A DNA stretch of 64,000 bases from Thiomonas sp. FB-Cd (lineage in GTDB: Bacteria; Pseudomonadota; Gammaproteobacteria; Burkholderiales; Burkholderiaceae_C), in contig NZ_JPOE01000002.1 in assembly GCF_000733775.1 (NCBI RefSeq), positions 620,001 to 684,000 on the forward strand, given 5' to 3'. The notes beneath the pieces were generated by a model, which did not search any database, had not been told where the DNA came from, and was given only the letters and a program-made list of their open reading frames with translations. Within the stretch, counting starts at the first letter, position 1; each line of letters opens with the position of its first letter. Made by a program: the position numbers and the translations under genes. Below are positions 37,694 through 46,907 of the stretch, in pieces.

Positions 37694-38056
37694 GATGGAT
37701 TATTTCTGCGCGCCGAGAGCTTCTTCAACGTAGCCACCGAGATCTAGGCCCTGGACTCGGAGCCGGCTTCCGGCCTCAGGGTGATCGACTCCTACGGCGG
37801 CCGGGCGCTGCATGAGCAGTCCCATGGCGAGTCCATTGTCGCCCTCATGATGCATCTCTTCGGCGGCAAAGGCATCTACATCCTGGACGAGCCTGGAGCC
37901 GCGCTGTCGCCCAGCGGCAACTCGCCGTTCTGTCCCGCATGCACGACCTCGTCTGCGACGACTCGCAATTCATCATCGCCACCTATTCCCCGATTCTCAT
38001 GGCGGACAAGGACGCCTGGATCTACGCCTGTTCGGAATCCGGGCTGTCCCAGGCCA
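37694..38056 (+). pseudogene. AAA-type ATPase fragment, degenerate
   Basis: Three pieces of a predicted ABC/AAA ATPase are visible: LFLRAESFFNVATEI, an in-frame TAG (37745), then IDSYGGRALHEQSHGES and GIYILDEPGAALSP (Walker B). A one-base deletion near 37912 is followed by RQLAVLSRMHDLVCDDSQFI and ATYSPILM in another frame. Both ends are missing. The nonsense codon and the frameshift indicate a dead gene. Confidence 0.75.
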
Positions 38057-38147
38057 TCCAACTCTTGTGCTTAGCGATCAGCCGCTCCGCAGCACACGAA
38101 TTGGCCGGCGCGCCCAATCGCCCCGTGAAAGCACCTAGTAAATCATC

Positions 38148-38162
38148 ATTCGCTTATGCGAT
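38148..38162 (+). promoter_or_regulatory. operator of the ArsR-rhodanese regulator
   Basis: ATTCGC-TTA-TGCGAT is a palindromic element 12 bp before the ATG at 38174. ArsR-family repressors commonly bind such AT-edged palindromes over their own promoters. It is proposed as the autoregulatory site of the downstream sulfur operon. Confidence 0.5.
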
Positions 38163-38173
38163 AGACTGTTCGC

Positions 38174-38842
38174 ATGAAACCGCGCGAGATCAAGGATCAT
38201 CTTTACGCCCAGGTGGCGCGCATGGGGGCTGCCTTGTCCAGTCCCAAGCGCCTGGAGCTGCTGGAGCTTCTGGCGCAAGGCGAGAAGTCGGTCGAAGCCC
38301 TGGCGCAAGGGGCTGACATCGACGTCAAGCTGGCCAGCGCACACCTTCGCGTGCTGCGCGATGCGCAATTGGTGGAGGCCAGGCGCGATGGCAAGAACCG
38401 CATCCACCGGCTCAGCGGACCCGATGTGTCGGACTTGTGGGTGAGCCTGCGCGAGCTGGCCGAGTCGCACCTGGCCGAACTGCAGCTTGCCATGGCCCGC
38501 CTGGTCGCCGAGCCCGAGCGACTCACGCCCGAGACGGCCCAGTCGTTGCTGGACAAGGTGCGCTCCGGCGACGTGGTGCTGCTGGACGTTCGCCCCGCGG
38601 CCGAGTTCCGTGTCGCGCACATCCCTGGCGCGCGATCGGTTCCGCTGGAGGAATTGCAGGCGCGAATTCGGGAATTGCCCCGCGACAAGGACATCGTTGC
38701 GTATTGCCGCGGCCCGTTCTGCCTGATGTCGGAGTCCGCCGTGGCTCTGCTGAAAAACCACGGCTTTCGAGCTCGCAAGTCCGCGGAGGGTGTGCCCGAG
38801 TGGCGCGCTGCCGGGATGCCCGTGGACTGCGTGGCGGCCTGA
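38174..38842 (+). CDS. ArsR-type repressor fused to a rhodanese domain
   Basis: A 222-residue fusion. Residues about 10-100 are an ArsR winged helix (LSSPKRLELLELLAQGEKSVEALAQ and VKLASAHLRVLRDAQLV in parts). Residues about 125-220 are a rhodanese domain (VVLLDVRPAAEFRVAHIPGARSVP) with the active loop CRGPFC. It probably senses persulfide or thiosulfate and represses the following sulfur genes. It is the first gene of that unit, 15 bp before the DsrE gene. Confidence 0.85.
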   Translation: MKPREIKDHLYAQVARMGAALSSPKRLELLELLAQGEKSVEALAQGADIDVKLASAHLRVLRDAQLVEARRDGKNRIHRLSGPDVSDLWVSLRELAESHLAELQLAMARLVAEPERLTPETAQSLLDKVRSGDVVLLDVRPAAEFRVAHIPGARSVPLEELQARIRELPRDKDIVAYCRGPFCLMSESAVALLKNHGFRARKSAEGVPEWRAAGMPVDCVAA

Positions 38843-38857
38843 ACCTGGGAGAGCAGC

Positions 38858-39208
38858 ATGGCCGACGTCTTGTTCATCCTCAACGAAGCTCCATACGGCA
38901 GCGAGCGAACCTACAACGCGCTGCGCCTTGCCGTCACGTTGTCGGCGCAGCCGGAGCAGCGCGTGCGCATGTTCCTCATGGGCGACGCCGTGCTGTCGGC
39001 CAAGGCTGGACAAAGGGTTCCTGCCGGCTACTACAACGTCGAGACCATGCTCCACAAGGTCGCGCAGCGTGGCGAGGTCGCCTTGTGCGGCACCTGCCTG
39101 GAAGCCCGCGGGCTCCAGGACGAAGATCTCCTGGCAGATTGCAGGCGCTCGACCATGGTCGAACTCGGACGCTGGACAAGTGAAGCCGAGAAAGTCCTGG
39201 TGTTCTGA
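38858..39208 (+). CDS. DsrE-family sulfur-relay protein
   Basis: A 116-residue DsrE/DsrF-like protein. The family start VLFILNEAPYGSERTYNALRLA (in parts) and FLMGDAVLSA are clear, and the candidate persulfide-carrying Cys lies in LCGTCLEARG. It is cytoplasmic and should carry sulfane sulfur between rhodanese and acceptor. It lies between the ArsR-rhodanese and persulfide dioxygenase-like genes. Confidence 0.85.
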   Translation: MADVLFILNEAPYGSERTYNALRLAVTLSAQPEQRVRMFLMGDAVLSAKAGQRVPAGYYNVETMLHKVAQRGEVALCGTCLEARGLQDEDLLADCRRSTMVELGRWTSEAEKVLVF

Positions 39209-39235
39209 ACCATCCAACAAGGGCAGCCTCCCATC

Positions 39236-39967
39236 ATGTTCTTCAAGCAACTCCCCACCCGGGACGCCAGCCTGTCGTACCTGTTCGGCTGCGCCGGACT
39301 CGGCAAGGCAGTCGCCGTCGACGTGGTCGCCGGCGATGAGGACTGGTTCGTCGAGCAGGCGCAGCAGGCCGGGGCGCGGATCACTCACGTGATCGACACC
39401 CACGTGCACGCCGACCACCTCAGTGGCGGCAGGAGCCTCGCGCGCAGGGTGGATGCGCCCTACTGCCTGCACGAGGCGGCGCGCGAGTTCGTGCGCTTCG
39501 ACTTCGAGGCCCTGCGCGACGAGCAGCTGATCGAGGTCGGCAACGTCAGCGTGCGCGTGCTGCACACTCCCGGGCACACGCCCGACAGCATGTGCCTGCT
39601 GGTCACCGACCGTCGCCGCGGCGACGCGCCGTGGTTCGTGCTCACCGGCGACACCCTGTTCGTCGGCGCCGTCGGCCGCCCCGACCTGGCCGGGCGCGAG
39701 CGCGAGATGGCGGGCACCCTGTACGACTCGCTGCACGGGCGCCTGCTGAGCCTGCCCGCAGAGCTGGAGATCTACCCCGGGCACCAGGCGGGCAGCGCCT
39801 GCGGCGCCGGACTGTCGGGCAAGCCGGCGTCGACCCTGGCCTTCGAGAAACGCTTCAACCCGCTGCTCGGACTGTCACGCACGGCCTTCGTCGAGCAACT
39901 GTGCGCCGACATCCCGCCGCGCCCGGCCGACATGGAGCGCATTATCGCGGCGAACGTCTTGCCATGA
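39236..39967 (+). CDS. metallo-beta-lactamase fold persulfide dioxygenase-like protein
   Basis: A 243-residue ETHE1/Blh-type protein. The metal site THVHADHLSG, then HTPGHTPDSM and GDTLFVGAVGRPDL, which is the ETHE1-family block, are all present, and YPGHQAGSACG completes it. These enzymes oxidise glutathione persulfide to sulfite. Its 3' end overlaps the MFS gene by ATGA. It is probably the main detoxifying enzyme of the sulfur unit. Confidence 0.85.
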   Translation: MFFKQLPTRDASLSYLFGCAGLGKAVAVDVVAGDEDWFVEQAQQAGARITHVIDTHVHADHLSGGRSLARRVDAPYCLHEAAREFVRFDFEALRDEQLIEVGNVSVRVLHTPGHTPDSMCLLVTDRRRGDAPWFVLTGDTLFVGAVGRPDLAGREREMAGTLYDSLHGRLLSLPAELEIYPGHQAGSACGAGLSGKPASTLAFEKRFNPLLGLSRTAFVEQLCADIPPRPADMERIIAANVLP

Positions 39968-41292
39968 ACGGGCAGGCCACCGCGACCGCATCGCCCCACG
40001 ACGCCTACCTGCGGGGCATTCGCGTCAACCTGCACCAGTTCGTCTGGCAGGCGGTGCAGGTGTTCCTGGTCGGACTGGTCATCGGCATGGAGCGTACCGT
40101 GCTGCCGGTGGTCGCGGCGCGCGACTTCGGCGTGCCCAGGTCCTCGTTTTTGTACCTGCTGAGCTTCGTCATCTCCTTCGGCCTGGTCAAGGGCGCTCTG
40201 AACTTCGTCGCCGGGCGGCTGTCCGAGCGCATCGGGCGCAAGACCGTGCTGGTGCTCGGCTGGCTGGCCGCCATCCCCATCCCGCTTCTGATCTTTTCCG
40301 CGCAATCGTGGTGGTGGATCGTCGCCGCCAACCTGTTCCTGGGCGTCAACCAGGGATTCGCGTGGAGCATGACCGTCACCAGCAAGGTGGACATCACGCG
40401 CGCCGAGCAGCGCGGCCTGGCCACCGGAATCAACGAGTTCGCCGGCTACGCCGCCGTCGGGCTGGCGGGCCTGGCCACCGCCTGGCTGGCGCAGCGCTAC
40501 GGGCCGCGCGTGGCCTTGCTGGGTTTCGCCAGCGTGGTGATTGCCATCGCGCTGCTGACGGCGCTGCTGTTCGTGCGCGAGACCCTGCCGTGGGCACGGG
40601 CCGAACGCCATCGCCATGCCAGCGGCACCCACTCCGGGCCGCGCCCGCGCTTCGCCGACGGCCTGAGCGAGCACCCGAGCTCGCGCCAGGTGTTCGCCTA
40701 CGTGTCCTTCGGGCACCCGACCTTCTCGGCGCTTTGCCAGGCCGGCGTCGCCAACAAGGTCGCCGACACCCTGCTGTGGGTGCTGTTCCCGCTGTACCTG
40801 CACGGCCACGGCCTGAGCCTGGTGCAGGTCGGCTGGGTCACCGGCGTGTACGGGCTGAGCTGGGGCGCCTCGCAGCTGTGGACCGGGCCGCTGTCGGACC
40901 GCATCGGCCGCCGCTCGCCGGTGGTGGCCGGCCTGTGGCTGCTCGCCGCCGGCGTGGCCTGCGCGGTGCTGGTGCGGGGCTTCGCGGCCTGGCTGGCCAG
41001 CGCCGTGGTCATGGGCGCGGGCATGGCGCTGCTCTACCCGAACCTGATCGCCGCGGTGGCCGACATCGCCCACCCGAGCTGGCGCAGCTCGGCACTGGGC
41101 ACCTACCGCTACTGGCGTGACACCGGCTACGCCATCGGCGCGTTGGTGCTCGGGCTGGTGGCGCAGGCGCGCGGCGCCATCGAGCCGGCATTCTGGGTCA
41201 CCACGGTCTGGCTGCTGGCCTCCGGCGCCTGGGTGCTGATGCGCGTGCAGGAAACCCATCCGGGCCACCCTCCGAAGGAACCACGCCCTTGA
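39964..41292 (+). CDS. MFS transporter of the sulfur unit
   Basis: A 442-residue major facilitator protein with 12 predicted helices. The loop motif AGRLSERIGRKTVLV (helix 2-3) and its counterpart GPLSDRIGRRSPVV (helix 8-9) are clear. It overlaps the dioxygenase gene and the YeeE/YedE gene, so it is translated in the same operon. Export of sulfite or another sulfur oxyanion is plausible but not shown. Confidence 0.85.
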   Translation: MNGQATATASPHDAYLRGIRVNLHQFVWQAVQVFLVGLVIGMERTVLPVVAARDFGVPRSSFLYLLSFVISFGLVKGALNFVAGRLSERIGRKTVLVLGWLAAIPIPLLIFSAQSWWWIVAANLFLGVNQGFAWSMTVTSKVDITRAEQRGLATGINEFAGYAAVGLAGLATAWLAQRYGPRVALLGFASVVIAIALLTALLFVRETLPWARAERHRHASGTHSGPRPRFADGLSEHPSSRQVFAYVSFGHPTFSALCQAGVANKVADTLLWVLFPLYLHGHGLSLVQVGWVTGVYGLSWGASQLWTGPLSDRIGRRSPVVAGLWLLAAGVACAVLVRGFAAWLASAVVMGAGMALLYPNLIAAVADIAHPSWRSSALGTYRYWRDTGYAIGALVLGLVAQARGAIEPAFWVTTVWLLASGAWVLMRVQETHPGHPPKEPRP

Positions 41293-42416
41293 ACTCGATC
41301 GTGCAGTTGCTCGCGGGCGGCTTCCTCGTCTCGCTGGTGCTCGGCGGCGCTGCGCAGGCATCGCAGTTCTGTCCACAAGGAGGACTGCGGGAGGCCGTGC
41401 TCGAGGGTCGGCCGCAGCGCCTGGCGGCCTACTTCGCCGCCACCGGCTTCGCCCTGCTCGCCGTGGCGGGGCTGCAATGGCTGCTGCACCAAGGTCTGCA
41501 GCCCTCGCACCCACCGTATCTGTCGCCGCAGTTCCCCTGGGGGCGCTACGTGCTCGGTGGCTTGCTGTTCGGCTCGGGTATGGTGCTTGCGCGCGGCTGC
41601 CCGCTGCGCACGCTCGTGCTCAGCGCGCAAGGCAGTGTGCCGGCCCTGTTGTCGCTGGGCGCGATGAGCGTCGCCGCCTTCGCGATGACCAGCGGCTTCG
41701 TGTTCAACGACTGGATCGCGCCTTGGATCCTGCGGCTCAACCTGGACCTGGGCCGCTGGGGATGGCAGAGCCAGGGACTCGATGCGCTGCTGGGCCTGCA
41801 TGGCTGGCAGGCCCGCGCGCTGCTCGGCCTTGCCCTGGGCGCGCTGGTGCTGGTGCTGGCCGCGCGCGCATCGGCAGGCGAGACGCGTCGCATGCGCTGG
41901 GCAGGCTCGGCACTGATCGGCTTGATGGTGGCCGACGGCTACTGGCTGACCGCCGGCCCGCTCGGAACACGCGCGGCGAACGACGCTGCGTTCATGAGCC
42001 AGCCTCCGGACGGCATGGGCGTGCAATCCTTCAGCTTCGCCGGCCCCTTGAGTGATCTGGCGCATTTCGCCATGCATGCCCACGCGCAGACTTTCACCTT
42101 CGGCGTGGTGCTGGTTCTCGGCACCTTCCTCGGCGCGGCGATCTCGGCCCTCGTGCGCCGGGAATTCCGCGTGCAGCTGCCGCGCGGGCCGCGCGATCTG
42201 GCACGGCGTCTGCTGGGCGCCTTGATGACCGGAGCAGGCGCCGTGCTCGGCCTGGGCTGCACGGTCGGCCATGGACTCAGCGGACTGTCCGTGCTGTCGC
42301 TGGGCTCGGCGCTCGGACTGGCCTGCATTTTCGCGGGCGCTCTGGGCACGATCTGGATCGAATCGCGCTGTGGCGCCAAGGCCTCGGTCGGGCTTCGTGC
42401 GCAATGGGAGAGTTGA
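41289..42416 (+). CDS. YeeE/YedE (TsuA-like) sulfur transporter
   Basis: A 375-residue inner-membrane protein of the YeeE/YedE family, which takes up thiosulfate or moves sulfane sulfur. The family Cys motifs are LARGCPLRTLVL in the first half and LGLGCTVGHGLSGLS in the second half. TTG at 41289 overlaps the MFS stop. About nine TM helices are present. It is the last full gene of the sulfur operon. Confidence 0.85.
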   Translation: MNSIVQLLAGGFLVSLVLGGAAQASQFCPQGGLREAVLEGRPQRLAAYFAATGFALLAVAGLQWLLHQGLQPSHPPYLSPQFPWGRYVLGGLLFGSGMVLARGCPLRTLVLSAQGSVPALLSLGAMSVAAFAMTSGFVFNDWIAPWILRLNLDLGRWGWQSQGLDALLGLHGWQARALLGLALGALVLVLAARASAGETRRMRWAGSALIGLMVADGYWLTAGPLGTRAANDAAFMSQPPDGMGVQSFSFAGPLSDLAHFAMHAHAQTFTFGVVLVLGTFLGAAISALVRREFRVQLPRGPRDLARRLLGALMTGAGAVLGLGCTVGHGLSGLSVLSLGSALGLACIFAGALGTIWIESRCGAKASVGLRAQWES

Positions 42417-42963
42417 GCGTGCTGCGCTGCATCTTGCTGATGAATCTGATGGTCCTTGCCTCCTGGCAAACCGCTGAAGCGGCAACCGCGACCAGCGTCC
42501 CGCCGACCTGGCAGAGCCAGGGTGCCCGGTTCAGCGTGCAATTGACGCCGCTGGACGGCGAGCAGGCGCAGGCTTTTTTCGAGAACATGGGATACCCCAA
42601 GGCGCGGTACGCGAGGTCGCCGCGGTGTGCGTGTTCGGCACGACCATCCGCAATTCCGCGGGGCAGCCCGTGCGCTATGACGTCAGCCGGTGGCGCGCTG
42701 TCGCGACGGATGGCAAGCGGCACCGCCTGATCACCAAGACCGATTGGCTGGCGCGCTGGAAGGCCTTCGGCCTCGCCGCAGACTGGTCCATCCTGCCGCC
42801 GCGCCAGACCCTGCAACCGGGCGACTGGGCGCAGGGTTTCACCACGGTCGACCTGCCTGCCGGAACCCGTTTCAACCTGAACTACGAGTGGAAGCAAGAT
42901 GCCATCGAACACCATGCCGTGGTGCGCGGCGCCCAATGCGCACCCCGCAATTCGCGGCCTTGA
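42404..42963 (+). pseudogene. exported hypothetical protein, frameshifted
   Basis: Frame one (ATG 42404) has a signal peptide (LMVLASWQTAEA) and runs to QAQAFFENMGYPK. Frame two continues with AVREVAAVCVFGTTIRNSAG and on to [12 protein letters not shown], ending at TGA 42961. One missing base at about 42602 explains the shift. The gene overlaps YeeE/YedE at its start and TlpA at its end. The function is unknown. Confidence 0.65.
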
Positions 42964-43483
42964 TCGCGTCAGACACCTGGCGGCCGCCGGCCTGGTCGCG
43001 CTGGCAGGCTTTGGCGCCTCGGCGCATGGCGCGGCCCCGTTCATGACCCCGGTGGAGCCTGCACGCGCAGCCCCGTCCTTCACGCTGAAGGACATCGACG
43101 GCAAGACTCACACCCTGGCCGAATACCGCGGCAAGGTCGTGCTGGTGAACTTCTGGGCCACCTGGTGCCCGCCGTGCCGCGCCGAGATGCCGTCGATCGA
43201 GAGGCTCTACGCGTCGATGAAGGGCAAGCCCTTCGTTGTGCTCGCGCTGGACCAGGGCAAAAGCGTTGACAGCGTGTTCGCCTTCATGGGACAACTTTCT
43301 CCCTCGCCCACCTTCCCGGTACTGCTGGACGGCAAGAGCCAGGCGGCCCATGCCTTCGGCGTCATGGGGATCCCCTCGACCTACCTGATCGACAAGCAGG
43401 GGAACATCGTTGCCCAAGCCATCGGCGGGCGCGACTACGACTCGGCGGCCATGCGCACGCTGCTGGATCGCCTCATGAAGTGA
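42899..43483 (+). CDS. TlpA-family thioredoxin-fold protein
   Basis: A 194-residue exported thiol-disulfide protein. The N-terminus has a signal-like helix ([19 protein letters not shown]), and the redox motif is [15 protein letters not shown] with PST as the cis-Pro loop (GIPSTYLID). It is probably a periplasmic reductant for metal-binding cysteines. It is convergent with the cupredoxin gene at 44135. Confidence 0.85.
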   Translation: MPSNTMPWCAAPNAHPAIRGLDRVRHLAAAGLVALAGFGASAHGAAPFMTPVEPARAAPSFTLKDIDGKTHTLAEYRGKVVLVNFWATWCPPCRAEMPSIERLYASMKGKPFVVLALDQGKSVDSVFAFMGQLSPSPTFPVLLDGKSQAAHAFGVMGIPSTYLIDKQGNIVAQAIGGRDYDSAAMRTLLDRLMK

Positions 43484-43550
43484 ACCATCGGGCCTATCGC
43501 GGTGCCCATCGCCCGGGCAGCGTGCCGCCCGGCCGTCGAGCCCACCGCGT

Positions 43551-44135
43551 TCAGTCGACGATGAATCGCCCGATCATTCCCTGCTGCATATGTCCGGGCA
43601 TGGTGCAGGCGAACGGCACCGTGCCGGGCTGTCCGAAGCGCCAGATCAGTTCGCCCTGACCCTGCGGCGCCACGGCCACCATGTTGGGCTCCTTGCCATT
43701 GGGCATGTCCGGCATCGCGGCCATCATCTTCGCGTGCTCCTCGAGCTCCGACTGGACGCCGATGGTGAGTTCATGGCGCGCCTGGCCCTGGTTGACGACG
43801 ACGATGCGAACGGTCTCGCCCGGCTTGACATGCACCACGTCAGGCGAGAAGCGCATCCTGTCGTCGGCCAAGATGCGAATCGTCCGGCTCACCGCGGAGG
43901 CCGTGCCCGGCCCACCCACGCTCACCGGGTTCCCGGGAACCGCGGGCTGCGGCATTGCCTGACCCTGGGACATGGAAGCCATGCCGGGCATCGAACCCAT
44001 GCCCGGCATCGAGGCCATCGGCGCGGCGGCGGGGGTGGACCAGGCGCTGGCGCAAAGGCCGCCAAGCGCCAGCGTCGCCAGGACATTCTTGATCTTGAAC
44101 ATGCAGTGCATCCAGAAGGTGGGTTGAAGGAACAT
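43551..44135 (-). CDS. exported cupredoxin
   Basis: A 194-residue protein with a signal peptide and a type 1 copper cupredoxin domain. The Met-rich linker (MASMPGMGSMPGMASM) precedes the domain, which ends GTVPFACTMPGHMQQGMIGRF; the Cys, His and Met ligands of a blue-copper site are visible, and the first His is in ARHELTIG. ATG 44135 overlaps copB by TGATG; ATG 44102 fits the signal peptide better. It is the third gene after copA. Confidence 0.85.
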   Translation of the reverse strand: MFLQPTFWMHCMFKIKNVLATLALGGLCASAWSTPAAAPMASMPGMGSMPGMASMSQGQAMPQPAVPGNPVSVGGPGTASAVSRTIRILADDRMRFSPDVVHVKPGETVRIVVVNQGQARHELTIGVQSELEEHAKMMAAMPDMPNGKEPNMVAVAPQGQGELIWRFGQPGTVPFACTMPGHMQQGMIGRFIVD

Positions 44136-45139
44136 CAGAACCAGAAATGCACACCGGCGACCACGTCGGTGGTGTCGCGGCGCTCGCCTGCCGCCTGGGC
44201 GTAGTCACCGGTGCGCCCGAAGCGCCCGCTCCACTCCACGCCGATGTAGGGCGAGAACTGGCGCGAGATGTCATAGCGCAGGCGCAGCCCGGCGGTGGCG
44301 TCGGACAGGCCGCTGCCGATGCCGCGCGCCGGATCGTCCTTGCCGTAGGCGTTGAGCTCGAGCTGCGGCTGCAACACCACGCGCTGGGTCAGCAGCAGTT
44401 CATAGCTGGCGCTCAGGCGCAAGGCGCTGCGTCCCTGGTCGCCCAGGTAGCCGGTGGCCTCGACGTTGAACCAGTACGGCGCCAGGCCCTGCACGCCGAA
44501 GGCCAGCCAGTTGCGGTCGGGGCCTCCGCCGTTGTCGTGGCGCACACCGAGTTGCGAGTCCCAGTACGCGGCGATGGCGTGGCCCCACAGCAGTTCGGTA
44601 CGCGCATCCTGCAGACGCCCCTGCGAGGCCTGCCCCTCTGCCTTGAGCACCAGGCGGTTGAAGTCGCGCCCGTACCAGGCCTGCACGTCGTAGGTGGTCC
44701 AGTTGCCGGAGTCGTGGCTGTAGGCGCGCTCCAGGCGGTCCACCAGCACCGAGCCGAAGCTCTCCTGGTCCGCCAGGCGTGGCGACCTTACACCGGCCGG
44801 GATGTACGGCCCGGTGGTGAGCGTGTAGCCGCCCGAATCGGCGTCGGCCGTGCGAGGCGCTGTCTGCGCGGAAGCCGGGGTCGCGCTCGCGGACATCGCC
44901 ATGCCCGGCATGGCGTTCGACGCCGCCCCCGGGCCGGGCGAGGCCTTTGCGGGGGCCGACGCCGGCTTCGCGGACATGTCCATGCCCTGCATCGCAGTGG
45001 AGGCCATCGCAGCGGCGGCGGGGCTGGCCGGCATGGTCATGCCCTGCATGTCCATCGCCTGCGCCGACGCCGGAATCGCGGCCGCGATGGCTGCCGCGAG
45101 GAGGCTCGCATGGAAGGTCGTGTGGATCGTCTTGTGCAT
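44135..45139 (-). CDS. copB: copper-resistance outer membrane protein CopB
   Basis: A 334-residue outer-membrane beta-barrel of the CopB family. A signal peptide is followed by Met-rich repeats (MDMQGMTMP, MPGMAMS) that bind copper, then the barrel with DDPARGIGSGLSDATAGLRL in parts and the final VVAGVHFWF. It lies 10 bp after copA and before the cupredoxin gene. Confidence 0.9.
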   Translation of the reverse strand: MHKTIHTTFHASLLAAAIAAAIPASAQAMDMQGMTMPASPAAAAMASTAMQGMDMSAKPASAPAKASPGPGAASNAMPGMAMSASATPASAQTAPRTADADSGGYTLTTGPYIPAGVRSPRLADQESFGSVLVDRLERAYSHDSGNWTTYDVQAWYGRDFNRLVLKAEGQASQGRLQDARTELLWGHAIAAYWDSQLGVRHDNGGGPDRNWLAFGVQGLAPYWFNVEATGYLGDQGRSALRLSASYELLLTQRVVLQPQLELNAYGKDDPARGIGSGLSDATAGLRLRYDISRQFSPYIGVEWSGRFGRTGDYAQAAGERRDTTDVVAGVHFWF

Positions 45140-45149
45140 GTTCGTTCCC

Positions 45150-46880
45150 TCAGGCCACCAGGATTTCGCGGAACATTCCCGCATCCATGTGCATCATCAT
45201 GTGGCAATGCCAGGCCCAGCGCCCCACAGCATCGGCCGTGACGAGGTAGCTGACCTGCTGCGCCGGCTGCACTGGCACGGTGTGCTTGCGCACCAGGAAC
45301 CGGCCCTTCGCGTCCTCGACCTCGCTCCACATGCCGTGCATGTGCATCGGATGGGTCATCATCGTGTCGTTGACCAGCGTGACGCGCAGGCGCTCGCCGT
45401 GGTGGAACAGGATCGGCGCGGAGTCGCCGAAGGTCACCCCGTCGATGGACCAGACGTAACGCTCCATGTTGCCGGTGAGGTGGAACTCCAGCGTGCGCCC
45501 CGGCTCGCGCGCATCGAGCGGGCCGCCCACGGTGTGCAGGTCGGCCAGCGTGAGCACACGCCGTCCGTTGCCACGCAACCCCACGCCGGGGTCGTCCAGG
45601 TTGGTACGCGGATGGTCGACGCGGGCGTCCACGCCGGGACCGTACTCGGTGGGTGCGTGACGCGCCGCGGGCGAGGAACCCATGTCCATGCCCGGCATGG
45701 AACCCATTCCCGCCATGCCGGACATCGACGACATACCCATGTCCAGCATGGTCAGGTTCTGGCGCGGATCCATCGCCGGCACAGGGGCGCTCAGCCCCGG
45801 GCGGGCCGCCAGCGTGCCGCGTGCGTAGCCGGTACGGTCCATGCTTTGCGCGAAGATCGTGTACGCATCGTCGGTCGGGCGCACCAGCACGTCATAGGTC
45901 TCGCCAGGGCCGAAGCGGAATTCGTCCACCGTCACCGGCTCCACGTCCTGGCCGTCGGTGGACACCACGGTGAGTTTCAGGCCCGGGATGCGCACGTCGT
46001 AGAAAGTGTTCCCGGCGCCGTTGATGAAGCGCAGGCGCGCCACCTTGCCGGGCTTCACCTGCGCCGTCCAGTTGCCGGCCGGCGTGGTGCCGTTGGCCAG
46101 GTAGGTGAGCGTGGCGCCCGACAGATCGGACAGGTCGCCCCAGCTCATGCGCATCTGCTGCCACATGGCGCGCTTGTCCAGCGCTGCGCGCAGGCCGTTG
46201 CGCCTGACGTCCTCGAAAAAGTCCCCCGCGGTGGGTTGGTGGTAGTTGTCGAAGCCGCTGTCGGCCTTGAGCTTGGCCAGCACCCGCATGGGATCTGCAT
46301 CCATCCAGTCCGAAAGCAACACCACGTGGTCGCTGTCGGCCTGTACCGTGTGTCCGTGGGCGGGGTCGATGACGATCGCGCCGTACAGCCCGGTCTGCTC
46401 CTGCATGCCAGCGTGCGAGTGGTACCAGAAAGTGCCCGACTGGCGCACGCGGAAACGGTAGACGAAGGTCTGGCCGGGGGCGATGCCGGCGAAGCTCAGG
46501 CCCGGGACCCCATCCATCTGGTAGGGCAGCAGCATGCCGTGCCAGTGGATCGACGTCATGCGGGCCATGCGGTTGGTGACGCGAATGCTCACCGTGTCGC
46601 CTTCGCGCCAGCGCAGCGTGGGCCCAGGCAGCGAGCCGTTGACGGTGGTGGCCATGCGCGCATGGCCGGTGAAGTTCACCGGGGTCTCGGCGATCACCAG
46701 GTCGAATTCGGTGCCGCGAAGCTCCGGGGCGCCGCCCGTGTGCGTGGCTGCGGGGAGGCCCTGCGCATGAGCAGCCAGCGTGGGCAGGCCGAACAGCACG
46801 CCGCCGGCGGCCAAGCCCTGGACGAAGCGGCGCCGGGCGATTCCAGCCCCACGAAGCGCATCTGGGTATGAACGTTGCAT
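45150..46880 (-). CDS. copA: copper-resistance multicopper oxidase CopA (PcoA type)
   Basis: A 576-residue periplasmic multicopper oxidase of the PcoA/CopA type, with a Tat signal (ARRRFVQGLAAGG). Copper motifs are IHWHG and HSHAG in the first domain, and HPMHMHGMW and HCHMMMHMDAGM in the last. A Met-rich loop (MSSMSGMAGMGSMPGMDMG) lies in between. Transcription probably starts near 46965, driven by the box at 47000-47026, with two strong hairpins in the leader. Confidence 0.93.
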   Translation of the reverse strand: MQRSYPDALRGAGIARRRFVQGLAAGGVLFGLPTLAAHAQGLPAATHTGGAPELRGTEFDLVIAETPVNFTGHARMATTVNGSLPGPTLRWREGDTVSIRVTNRMARMTSIHWHGMLLPYQMDGVPGLSFAGIAPGQTFVYRFRVRQSGTFWYHSHAGMQEQTGLYGAIVIDPAHGHTVQADSDHVVLLSDWMDADPMRVLAKLKADSGFDNYHQPTAGDFFEDVRRNGLRAALDKRAMWQQMRMSWGDLSDLSGATLTYLANGTTPAGNWTAQVKPGKVARLRFINGAGNTFYDVRIPGLKLTVVSTDGQDVEPVTVDEFRFGPGETYDVLVRPTDDAYTIFAQSMDRTGYARGTLAARPGLSAPVPAMDPRQNLTMLDMGMSSMSGMAGMGSMPGMDMGSSPAARHAPTEYGPGVDARVDHPRTNLDDPGVGLRGNGRRVLTLADLHTVGGPLDAREPGRTLEFHLTGNMERYVWSIDGVTFGDSAPILFHHGERLRVTLVNDTMMTHPMHMHGMWSEVEDAKGRFLVRKHTVPVQPAQQVSYLVTADAVGRWAWHCHMMMHMDAGMFREILVA

Positions 46881-46907
46881 GGATTCCTCGATTCCTGAGG
46901 GAATTCT

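Noticed and set aside
42899..43417. Minus-strand open frame across the TlpA gene
   Set aside because: It is the shadow of the TlpA gene, whose WCPPC motif and signal peptide are clear on the plus strand.
43484..43550. Possible terminator between the convergent TlpA and cupredoxin genes
   Set aside because: A CGGGC/GCCCG stem exists but there is no T run on either side, so it is not supported.
44147..46871. Very long plus-strand open frames opposite copA and copB
   Set aside because: They are G+C-rich shadows of the minus-strand genes; they are His/Arg-rich and have no domains.
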